Shown in pieces: positions 19,260 to 26,117 of a stretch of DNA of 64,000 bases. Both the position numbers and the translations under genes were made by a program. The notes beneath the pieces were generated by a model. It saw nothing but the letters and a program-made list of their open reading frames with translations, searched no databases and was not told the DNA's origin. Within the stretch, counting starts at the first letter, position 1; each line of letters starts with the position of its first letter. Where the stretch lies: assembly GCA_963710665.1 (NCBI GenBank), contig CAVQBC010000008.1, positions 1,116,001-1,180,000 of the forward strand, read 5' to 3'. The DNA is from CAVQBC01 sp963710665 (lineage in GTDB: Bacteria; Actinomycetota; Thermoleophilia; Solirubrobacterales; Solirubrobacteraceae).

Positions 19260-20060
19260 ATGGCCATCGCGACACCGCTTCGGACCGCGGACCGGGGCGC
19301 GGCCGCACCGCCCGGCCTCTCCGACCCGCCGCAGTACTCGCTCGCGAAGATCCTGGCCGTGTGGGCGGCGGCGGCGCTGCCGATGGCGTTCCTGGCCTGG
19401 GTGGCCGCGCCCTGGCTCGCCGACCGCCTCGACGGCCCGGGGCCGCTCGCGCAGGCGCTGCTGCTGTGCCTGACGGCGGGGCTGATCTGGCAGTTCGTGC
19501 TCGTCGTCGTCCTGGTCGCGCGGGAGCAGCGGTCGCTGCGCTGGTCGCGCGTGCGCCCCGCCCTGTGGCTGCAGGCCCCGCGCAGCCCTCGCACGGGGCG
19601 GCGCGGAGGTCGCCTCTGGCTGCTGTTGATCCCGCTCCTGGTCGCCTTCGCGGCCGAGGAGCTCGTGCCGCAGATCCAGCAGGCCGCCGCGGGCCACGAC
19701 CTCCCCGCGTTCCTCGAGTCGCACGCCGGTCACGTGTTCTTCGACGGCGCCTGGGGATGGTTCGGCGTCATCGCGGCGCTCGCCGTCTTCAACACCGTGC
19801 TCGGCGAGGAGCTCCTGTTCCGGGGCCTGCTCCTGCCGCGCATGAACGGCGTGTTCGGGCGCCGCGACTGGCTCGCCAACGGCGTGCTGTTCGCCGTCTA
19901 CCACCTGCACATGCCGTGGGCCATCCCCGCCGCTCTGCTCGACACGCTGATCATCTCCTATCCCTCCCGGCGCTACCGCAGCGCGCTGATCGGCATCGCC
20001 GTGCACAGCGCGCAGAGCGTCGTGATCCTGGGGGCCACGCTCGCGCTCGTGGCCGGCTAG
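19260..20060 (+). CDS. CPBP family intramembrane metalloprotease
   Basis: The 266-residue integral membrane protein has the CPBP (Abi/CAAX protease) motifs: EELLFRG, then a histidine in YHLHMPW and another in IAVHSAQSV. The family includes Rce1-like proteases and bacteriocin self-immunity proteins; the substrate is unknown. An AAAGGA ribosome site lies about 11 bases before the ATG, and a TAGCTT hexamer about 40 bases upstream may be its -10. It is divergent from the NarL-type two-component pair across 161 bp. The 3' end overlaps the MmcQ gene by 4 bases. Confidence 0.85.
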   Translation: MAIATPLRTADRGAAAPPGLSDPPQYSLAKILAVWAAAALPMAFLAWVAAPWLADRLDGPGPLAQALLLCLTAGLIWQFVLVVVLVAREQRSLRWSRVRPALWLQAPRSPRTGRRGGRLWLLLIPLLVAFAAEELVPQIQQAAAGHDLPAFLESHAGHVFFDGAWGWFGVIAALAVFNTVLGEELLFRGLLLPRMNGVFGRRDWLANGVLFAVYHLHMPWAIPAALLDTLIISYPSRRYRSALIGIAVHSAQSVVILGATLALVAG

Positions 20061-20446
20061 CCCGCCTGGTCGATGAAGGCCTTGGCCAGCCGCTTGGGCG
20101 CGGCCGCGAGCCACGCCTCGGTGACGAGCTCCTCGAGGTCCTCGACCGAGATCGGCTCGAGCCGGACGAGGATCGCCGGGTACCCGTCGAAGTGCGGGGT
20201 CGTGAAGAACACGGCCGGGTCGTCGGCGAGCAGGGCCTCCTTGGCCCCGAGGTGCTCGACGCGGGCGCCGAGGATCGGGCCGTCGGGCGCGTCGTCCCCG
20301 AGCGCGGCGTAGTCCGCGCGGCGCAGCGGGCGCTCCCACACGAAGCCCTTGTCCTTCACGCGCCACCCGCGGAGGCCGCGCGACTCCCGCTCGCTCGTCT
20401 CGGGGAGCGCGAGCGCGAGCCGCTGGACGTCGTCCCAGGTGGCCAT
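20057..20446 (-). CDS. MmcQ/YjbR family DNA-binding-fold protein
   Basis: The 129 residues fit the MmcQ/YjbR family: WDDVQRLALALPETSE at the start, a G.RVKDKGFVWERP strand and FFTTPHFDGYPAILVRL. The fold resembles double-wing DNA-binding proteins, but function is unproven. TAGGCT stands 6 bases before the ATG and starts with the stop codon of the LuxR gene before it. Confidence 0.82.
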   Translation of the reverse strand: MATWDDVQRLALALPETSERESRGLRGWRVKDKGFVWERPLRRADYAALGDDAPDGPILGARVEHLGAKEALLADDPAVFFTTPHFDGYPAILVRLEPISVEDLEELVTEAWLAAAPKRLAKAFIDQAG

Positions 20447-20452
20447 GACGCC

Positions 20453-20458
20453 AGCCTA
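20453..20458 (-). promoter_or_regulatory. -10 hexamer TAGGCT for the MmcQ/YjbR gene
   Basis: It ends 6 bases before the ATG at 20446. Its first three bases are the TAG stop of the LuxR reading frame. Confidence 0.5.
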
Positions 20459-21549
20459 GCCAGGCGCGGCGAAGAAGCCCGACGCTCCGACGGCCTGCCC
20501 GGCCATCGCGCGCGGCAGGTACTGCTCCCGGAGGAGCGTGGCGACGAGCTCCCGCCGGCTGCTCACGCCGGTCTTCTCGAAGATCGACTTGAGATGGTCC
20601 TGGAGCGTGTTCGGCGTGATGTGCAGCGCGTCGGACAGCTCGCGCGTCGAGAGGCCGCGGCAGACGAGCGTGGTCACCGCCTGCTCCTGGCTCGTGAGGC
20701 CGTAGGCCAGCATGAGCAGCGGCGCGAGCTCGGCGGGCGACGGCTCCTCGATGATCACGGCCACCGCGTCCGCGCCCGCGGTCGGCAGGCGCGAGGCGTG
20801 GAGCACCGCCCAGCGTCCGGCCCGCGTGCGGAGCCGGAGCCTGGGCGGACCCGCGCCAGCCCGCCCGAGCGTCGCGGCGAGCGCGCGGATCTCCGTCGGG
20901 AGCCCGGCGTAACCCAGCTCCTCGAGCCAGCGCGCGCCCGCGTCGGTCATCGACCCCAGAGAGCCGTCCGGCAGCACTACCAGCAGCCCCGGCTCCCGGG
21001 CCCGGCTCCGCCGGGCGCGGCGCTCGAGAGCAGCAGGCCGGCGCGGATGGCCTCCGCGAGATGCGGAGCGAGGCGGCGCACGTAGAGCACCTCGTCCTTC
21101 GAGAACGGCATGCCCGCCTCGCGGTGCAGGCACAGGTCGCCCCAGCAGGCGCCGCCGACGCGCAGCACCGCCCGCAGCTCGTCGCCGAGCCCGAGCGGCC
21201 GGAAGATGTCGCGGTAACGGGCGCTCGCCGCGAGGTCGCCGCCCGTCGCACCGGCCAGCGTGCGCACGCCCTCGCGGCCGCGTGCGAGCGCCGCCCACTT
21301 GTTCACGTCGTCGCCGAGGAACTCGTTCTCGATGAAGTACGGGATCGTCTCCGGCGCGATCTCCTCCTGATGGGGCTGCGTGAACAGCAGCGTCACGGGA
21401 TCGACGGTCGTCCAGAAGGCGGCGTCGAACGGCACGGCGCGGCGCAGCCGCGGGAGGACACGGCCCCTCAGCTCGTCCGGGGCGAGTCCGGCCCGGCAGA
21501 TCTCGACGATCGCGCCGGTCAGGTTCTGGAGGGCCGCTCCGCGCTTCAC
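20456..21549 (-). pseudogene. LuxR-type transcriptional regulator, frameshifted
   Basis: The N-terminal two thirds (VKRGAALQNLTG.. to LAEAIRAGLLLSS) form a GAF-like sensory region of about 180 residues. The C-terminal part, in another frame, holds a PAS-like segment and a LuxR helix-turn-helix (LTSQEQAVTTLVCRGLSTRELSDALHITPNTLQDHLKSIFEK). A single-base indel between about 20990 and 21030, in a run of GCCCGG-type sequence, separates them. The GTG at 21549 has GGAG about 8 bases upstream. The gene follows the SnoaL gene by 31 bases and probably shares its transcript. Confidence 0.8.
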
Positions 21550-21580
21550 CGCGTCACTCCGCCGCCATGTCGGACCGACT

Positions 21581-21964
21581 CTACTCCGGCGCCGATCCCA
21601 GCCGGCGCATGAGCCCGAGCTCGTCGCGGGCGACCCACACCTCCGCGATCCGGCCCGCGGCGATCCGCTCGATGGTGACCCCGTCCATCGCGAACTCGCG
21701 GTCCCGGGTACCGCGCGCACGCCAGCGCGTCACGACCTTGTCGGCCTCGGCGACCTGGTCCTCGACGGTGCTGCACGCGTCGGGGAACGCCTCGCGGTAC
21801 CCCGCCACGAACGCCTTCAGCGCGTCGATCCCCCGCAGCTCCCCGTCACCCGCGGTGCCGTGGAAGACGACGTCGGGCGCGAGGATCGCCTCGGCGAGCG
21901 CGTCGTCGGCGGTGTTGAAGAGCTCGGTGAACCGGCGCGAGAGCTCCTTGTTGGCTACGGACAT
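21581..21964 (-). CDS. SnoaL-like (NTF2-fold) protein, ester-cyclase type
   Basis: The 127-residue protein resembles SnoaL polyketide-cyclase-like proteins (RRFTELFNTADDALAEAILAPDVVFHG, later GVTIERIAAGRIAEVWVARDELGLMRRLG). The ending W..RDELGL..QLG-type motif is common in this group. It could be a small-molecule binding or isomerising enzyme. A strong GGAGG lies 7 bases before the ATG. Confidence 0.82.
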   Translation of the reverse strand: MSVANKELSRRFTELFNTADDALAEAILAPDVVFHGTAGDGELRGIDALKAFVAGYREAFPDACSTVEDQVAEADKVVTRWRARGTRDREFAMDGVTIERIAAGRIAEVWVARDELGLMRRLGSAPE

Positions 21965-22048
21965 CTCGAACCTCCTGGATGGGTCGGCTGCCCGCGACGC
22001 TACGGCCGCCCCGGCACGGCGGACATCCCAACTCCTTGGGATCTTCGG

Positions 22049-22747
22049 TCAGCGGCGCGTCGGCTCGAGCGGGTCGAGCTCGGGCACGCCGCCGGACCAC
22101 ACCGCGTCGGGGGCCGGCGGGGGATAGGTCGGCGTCGTCGCGCGGTCGTCGGCGCCCGCCCGGCGCATGTGGCGGTACCAGGAGTGGTAGAGCGGCGCGA
22201 GCAGCACGGTGAGCGCGGTGAGGACGGCGAGCCCGCCGAGCATCCACAGGTGGCTGAGCAGCGGCCCGGAGTCGCCCGCCGCGACCGCGGCCAGCGCCGC
22301 GAGGGCGATCGAGACGCCGACGCCGAGGTAGTAGTCGAGCGGGAAGCGCCAGATCCACGGGACCTCGAACCACCACACGTTGCCGCGGCGGAAGCGGCGC
22401 ACCGTGTAGGCCGGGTTGAGCACGAACCACAGGTAGTCCCACACGACGGCGAGCACGAAGTACGTCGCGATCGTGCGCAACTCGCCCGCGAGCGTCCACT
22501 CCACGCCCATCACGTAGGGGAGATGGAGCAGGAGCAGCGGGATCGTGAAGGCGTAGACGTGGTAGCCGGTCAGCGGCCGCCGGCCCATCACGAGCCCGTA
22601 GACCCTGCCGAGGCGCCCGCGCCGGAAGTACCAGGTCGGCAGCCGCTCGGCCCAGCCGACCCCGCCCTCGATCTCGATCTCGATCCCCGCGAGCCCGAAG
22701 CACCAGAAGAACAGCAGGAGGGTGCGGCCGACCTCGAGCTCGCCCAT
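22049..22747 (-). CDS. Integral membrane protein of unknown function
   Basis: The 232 residues contain about six hydrophobic segments, several with aromatic residues (LLLFFWCFGLAG, YFVLAVVWDYLWFVLNPAY, WWFEVPWIWRFPLDYYLG), and end in a Pro-rich tail. I do not recognise a family. It is the last gene of a three-gene run with a glycosyltransferase and a polysaccharide deacetylase (13-bp gap), so a role in envelope glycolipid or polysaccharide export is possible but inferred only from position. Confidence 0.75.
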   Translation of the reverse strand: MGELEVGRTLLLFFWCFGLAGIEIEIEGGVGWAERLPTWYFRRGRLGRVYGLVMGRRPLTGYHVYAFTIPLLLLHLPYVMGVEWTLAGELRTIATYFVLAVVWDYLWFVLNPAYTVRRFRRGNVWWFEVPWIWRFPLDYYLGVGVSIALAALAAVAAGDSGPLLSHLWMLGGLAVLTALTVLLAPLYHSWYRHMRRAGADDRATTPTYPPPAPDAVWSGGVPELDPLEPTRR

Positions 22748-22760
22748 CAGCGCAACGGGG

Positions 22761-23510
22761 TCATCGCCCGGCGGCGACGAGGTCCGGCACGGTCACGAAG
22801 CGGTAGCCCAGCGGGGTGAAGTGCTCGAGGACCGCCGCGGCGCTCGCGATCGACTTGCCGCGGTCCGCGGCCGGCTCGGTGTTCGAGCCGTCGTGGAGGA
22901 GGATGATGTCGCCCTCCTTCGCGCGCAGGCAGCGGCGGGTGATGCGCTTGGCGGTGGTGTGCGCGCGCCAGTCGTAGCCCGTGATCGACCAGGTCACGGG
23001 TACGTAGCCCTCCTCGCGCATCGTCCGCAGGGTGCCGGGCCGCCGCCGTCCGTACGGCGGCCGCATGAGGGCCGAGCCGTCCACGGTGGAGAAGTGCTCG
23101 CCGGAGGCCTCGACGGCGTCGCGGCAGCGGCGCAGCTCCTCGCGGATCCGCTCCGCGCCGTGGGCCGGCATGGTCGGGTGGGTGTAGGTGTGGTTGCCGA
23201 TCGCGTGGCCCGCCGCGACCGTCTCGCGGATCAGGCCCGGCTCCCGCGCGGCCCACTCTCCGATGAGGAAGAAGGTCGCCTTCGCGTCGTAGCGCGCCAG
23301 CAGCTCGAGGAGCCGCGGGGTCTGCTCGGGGTTCGGGCCGTCGTCGAAGGTCAGCGCGATGTGCCGGCCCGCCGCGCGCTCGCGGTGGATCGTCTCGCCG
23401 TAGAGCTGGGCGGTCGGGTACTGCCCCTGGAAGACGGCCATGCCCGCGGCCGCGGCCGCGGCCGTGGCCGCGCCGCCGGCGATCGTCGCCGCGCGTCCCG
23501 CGCCGTTCAT
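22761..23510 (-). CDS. Polysaccharide deacetylase (NodB/CE4 domain), membrane-anchored or secreted
   Basis: The 249-residue protein has an N-terminal hydrophobic Ala-rich segment (signal anchor) and a CE4 domain with the expected motifs: TFDDGPNPEQT (catalytic and metal Asp), HTYTHP (the two metal His) and RPPYG. It removes acetyl groups from N-acetylated polysaccharide, probably outside the membrane. The ATG overlaps the stop of the glycosyltransferase by 4 bases, so the two are translated together. Confidence 0.9.
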   Translation of the reverse strand: MNGAGRAATIAGGAATAAAAAAGMAVFQGQYPTAQLYGETIHRERAAGRHIALTFDDGPNPEQTPRLLELLARYDAKATFFLIGEWAAREPGLIRETVAAGHAIGNHTYTHPTMPAHGAERIREELRRCRDAVEASGEHFSTVDGSALMRPPYGRRRPGTLRTMREEGYVPVTWSITGYDWRAHTTAKRITRRCLRAKEGDIILLHDGSNTEPAADRGKSIASAAAVLEHFTPLGYRFVTVPDLVAAGR

Positions 23511-24616
23511 CGCGGCGTCGCCTTCGCCGCGCGCCGGGCCAGCGCCCGGGCGTGCCGGGTGTCGGCGCCGGCCGTGGTCACGCACGCCTCGATCGTGGCG
23601 AGCGCCTCGGCGTTGCCGTCCTGCTCGTAGGAGCCGAGCCGCTCGTGGAACTCGTCGAGGCGGTCGAGGAAGGCCTGGAGCGCGGGCGTGTCGGGCACCG
23701 GCGCGCACATCCCGAAGCCCTCGCGCTCCACGTAGCGCGCGTTCATGAGCTGCTCGAACTGGCCGTGCAGCGGCACCGAGAGCACGGGCTTGCCGAGGTA
23801 GACCGCCTCGCTGAGCAGCGAGAAGCCGCCGCCGGTGACGACGCCGCGCGCGCTCACGAGGTCCTCGAGGAAGCCGTCGACCGAGCGCGGCCGGTACTCG
23901 ATCGGGCCGTCGGTGGTGCCGGTCTCGGGACCGTCGCGCATCCCGTACACGCGGGCGGGCAGGCCGCAGTCGCGCAGCGCGTCGGTCAGCGCGTCGCTGC
24001 CGCCGGAGTAGACGAGCAGGTGGTCGCCGCGGACCGGCTGGGCGGCGACGATGGCGGGCCGGACGATCGGCGGCACGAGCACGGTCCGGCCCCGGAGCAG
24101 CGGCGGGCGGAAGAAGGTGGTGATCACGTAGTCGCCGGCGGTCGGCACCATCGCGCGCGTCACGGCGCGGGCGATGCGGAAGTCCTCGCGCTCGCGGCCG
24201 ACGATCTCCTCGTCGTGCCGGCAGCGATCGATCATGTGGATGTTGTCGACGCACACGAGCGGCGTACGCGACGAGCGCGCGTAGATCCCCGACAGCGGCT
24301 CGAAGTCGGTCACCACCACGTCGGGCCGCCACTCCTGCACCGCGGCCATCCAGCTGCGCACGCTGCCGGGCAGCTCGCGGCGGGCCGCCTCCATGGTGTG
24401 CGTGACCGACGCCCACCGGCGGATCTCCCCGTGGTCCATCGCGAACGACGGCCCGAAGATCTCGCTCACGTGCCCGCACTTGTCCTGCAGGTAGCGGAAC
24501 GCGGCGCCGGAGGCCATCACGCGCACGTCGTGCTCGCCGAGGAGGGAGTCGATCACCACCTCCGAGCGGGTCGCATGCCCCAGGCCCTCGCCGTTGACGC
24601 CGTAGAGGATCCTCAT
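23507..24616 (-). CDS. Glycosyltransferase, MJ1255/GT28-like
   Basis: From the ATG at 24616 the protein has 369 residues and begins MRILYGVNGEGLGHATRS, the N-terminal glycine-rich loop of GT-B enzymes. The C-terminal half holds the donor-binding GGGFSLLSEAVYLGKPVLSVPLHGQFEQ. It is related to UDP-sugar transferases that act on lipids or sterols; the acceptor is unknown. It heads the operon with the deacetylase and membrane protein. A TAGTGT hexamer lies 7 bases before the start. Confidence 0.87.
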   Translation of the reverse strand: MRILYGVNGEGLGHATRSEVVIDSLLGEHDVRVMASGAAFRYLQDKCGHVSEIFGPSFAMDHGEIRRWASVTHTMEAARRELPGSVRSWMAAVQEWRPDVVVTDFEPLSGIYARSSRTPLVCVDNIHMIDRCRHDEEIVGREREDFRIARAVTRAMVPTAGDYVITTFFRPPLLRGRTVLVPPIVRPAIVAAQPVRGDHLLVYSGGSDALTDALRDCGLPARVYGMRDGPETGTTDGPIEYRPRSVDGFLEDLVSARGVVTGGGFSLLSEAVYLGKPVLSVPLHGQFEQLMNARYVEREGFGMCAPVPDTPALQAFLDRLDEFHERLGSYEQDGNAEALATIEACVTTAGADTRHARALARRAAKATPR

Positions 24617-24623
24617 TTGGCCG

Positions 24624-24629
24624 ACACTA
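24624..24629 (-). promoter_or_regulatory. -10 hexamer TAGTGT for the glycosyltransferase
   Basis: It ends 7 bases before the ATG at 24616. Confidence 0.45.
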
Positions 24630-24670
24630 TCGGGACCGCGGAGCCCGCCGGGCCGTTTCCGGCGCGCGGC

Positions 24671-24676
24671 TACGAT
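24671..24676 (+). promoter_or_regulatory. -10 hexamer TACGAT for the GNAT gene
   Basis: It ends 6 bases before the GTG at 24683, back to back with the glycosyltransferase promoter. Confidence 0.5.
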
Positions 24677-24682
24677 CCGCGC

Positions 24683-25477
24683 GTGGACCCGGCGCACGCG
24701 CACCTGCGGGCCTACCTCGCCGCCGTCGCCGCGCTGCCCGGGGGCGAGCTCCACGAGAGCGGCGGGCTGCGGTGGTGCCAGACCTCGATCGCGTGGCCGA
24801 TGTTCAACGGCGCGATCGCCTCGCCGGACGCCGGCGACTGCGGCGCCGCCGGGCCGGTGGCCGCGTCGCTGGCGGGCGCGGGCCTGCCGTGGTTCCTGTG
24901 GGTGCTGCCGGACACGCCGGCGGACGTGATCGAAGGCGCGGCGCGGGCCGGCGCGTTCGAGTTCGACCGGCAGGCCCCGTGGATGGAGGCGCGGATCGCG
25001 GAGCTGGACGATCCCGAGCCGCCCGCGGGCGTGACGATCGAGGAGGTGACCGACGAGGCCGGGTACCGCCTGTGGGCCGCGACGCTGCGCGAGATCTACG
25101 AGTTCCCTGCGCTGGGGGAGGCGGCATGGGTGAAGCCCGCCGAGCTGCTCGCGTGGCGGGACGTCCCCTGGCGCCAGTGGATCGCCTTCGCCGACGGCGA
25201 GCCGGCGGCCGTCACGCTCCTGTACTGCGGCGGTGGCGTGGCCGGCCTGTTCGGTGTCGGCACGAAGCCGTCGATGCGCCGCCGCGGGATCGGGCGCCTC
25301 GTGACGCTGCTCCCGCTGAAGGAGTCGGGCGAGGAGCTGGCGGGGTTCTTCGCGACGCCCGACGGCGAGGCCCTGTACCGCGGCCTCGGCTTCGAGACGC
25401 GGGGCTGGGTGAGCCGCTGGCTGGGCGGCCTGCCGGACCCCGGCGCGCTCGACCGCGCCCGCGGCGGCAACCCCTAG
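24683..25477 (+). CDS. GNAT family N-acetyltransferase
   Basis: The 264-residue protein has an N-terminal GNAT-like half without clear motifs and a C-terminal acetyl-CoA-binding domain (VAGLFGVGTKPSMRRRGIGRLVT, then DGEALYRGLGFETRG). The RRRGIG loop is the pyrophosphate-binding A motif. The substrate is unknown. The start is fixed at the GTG 24683 by the upstream hexamer and by the divergent gene. Confidence 0.85.
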   Translation: MDPAHAHLRAYLAAVAALPGGELHESGGLRWCQTSIAWPMFNGAIASPDAGDCGAAGPVAASLAGAGLPWFLWVLPDTPADVIEGAARAGAFEFDRQAPWMEARIAELDDPEPPAGVTIEEVTDEAGYRLWAATLREIYEFPALGEAAWVKPAELLAWRDVPWRQWIAFADGEPAAVTLLYCGGGVAGLFGVGTKPSMRRRGIGRLVTLLPLKESGEELAGFFATPDGEALYRGLGFETRGWVSRWLGGLPDPGALDRARGGNP

Positions 25478-25497
25478 CTGGCGCCATCGCGCTCACG

Positions 25498-25503
25498 TAG
25501 GCT
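25498..25503 (+). promoter_or_regulatory. -10 hexamer TAGGCT for the universal stress protein gene
   Basis: It ends exactly 6 bases before the ATG at 25510. Confidence 0.5.
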
Positions 25504-25509
25504 CCGTCC

Positions 25510-25935
25510 ATGAACGCGATCGTGGTCGGGACCGACGGGTCGCCCGGCGCCGAGGCGGCGGTGCAGAAGGTGATCGAGCTGACGCGGGGGAGCGGCGCGA
25601 CGGTCCATCTGGTGGCCGCCTACCCCGGTCCGTCCGCGCTCGAGCGGATCGGGATGAGCGGCAAGCAGGAGTCGGTCAACCTGCGCGGCGTGGCCTCGGA
25701 CGTCCTCGCCCGCGACGAGCGCCGGTTCGCCGAGGCGGGGTTCACGGTCGAGAAGCACGCGCGGGAGGGTGACGCCGCCCACACGATCCTCGACGTGGCG
25801 GCCGAGTACGACGCCGACCTGATCGCCGTCGGCGCGCGCGGGCGGACCGGGCTCAGGCGGTTCGCGCTCGGGAGCGTGCCGAGCAAGCTCTCCCACCACG
25901 CGCCGCACAGCCTGTTGATCGTGCGGGAGGACTGA
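25510..25935 (+). CDS. Universal stress protein (UspA family), ATP-binding type
   Basis: The 141 residues form one Usp domain (MNAIVVGTDGSPGAE at the start). The nucleotide-binding signature G-2x-G-9x-G-S/T is visible as GARGRTGLRRFALGSVPSK, which marks the ATP-binding subclass. It is probably induced by stress or starvation. Confidence 0.93.
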   Translation: MNAIVVGTDGSPGAEAAVQKVIELTRGSGATVHLVAAYPGPSALERIGMSGKQESVNLRGVASDVLARDERRFAEAGFTVEKHAREGDAAHTILDVAAEYDADLIAVGARGRTGLRRFALGSVPSKLSHHAPHSLLIVRED

Positions 25936-26077
25936 GGCCGTGGTCGAGCGGCTCGACGGGATGCCGGACGGGACGATCGGGGGCTCGCGCGCACCGCGCG
26001 GCTGTTCGCCTGGATGATCCCGGCGAGGCGCGGGTGTTCCCGCGCGCTCCACGTCGCGTCACCGGTGTGACCGGGTT

Positions 26078-26092
26078 CACCCGAATCGGGTG
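26078..26092. promoter_or_regulatory. 15-bp palindrome upstream of the secreted repeat protein
   Basis: CACCCGA-A-TCGGGTG is a perfect inverted repeat 25 bases before the GTG at 26118. It could be a regulator binding site. Confidence 0.4.
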
Positions 26093-26117
26093 ATGACAAG
26101 GGAGTCGCGCCTCGGGT

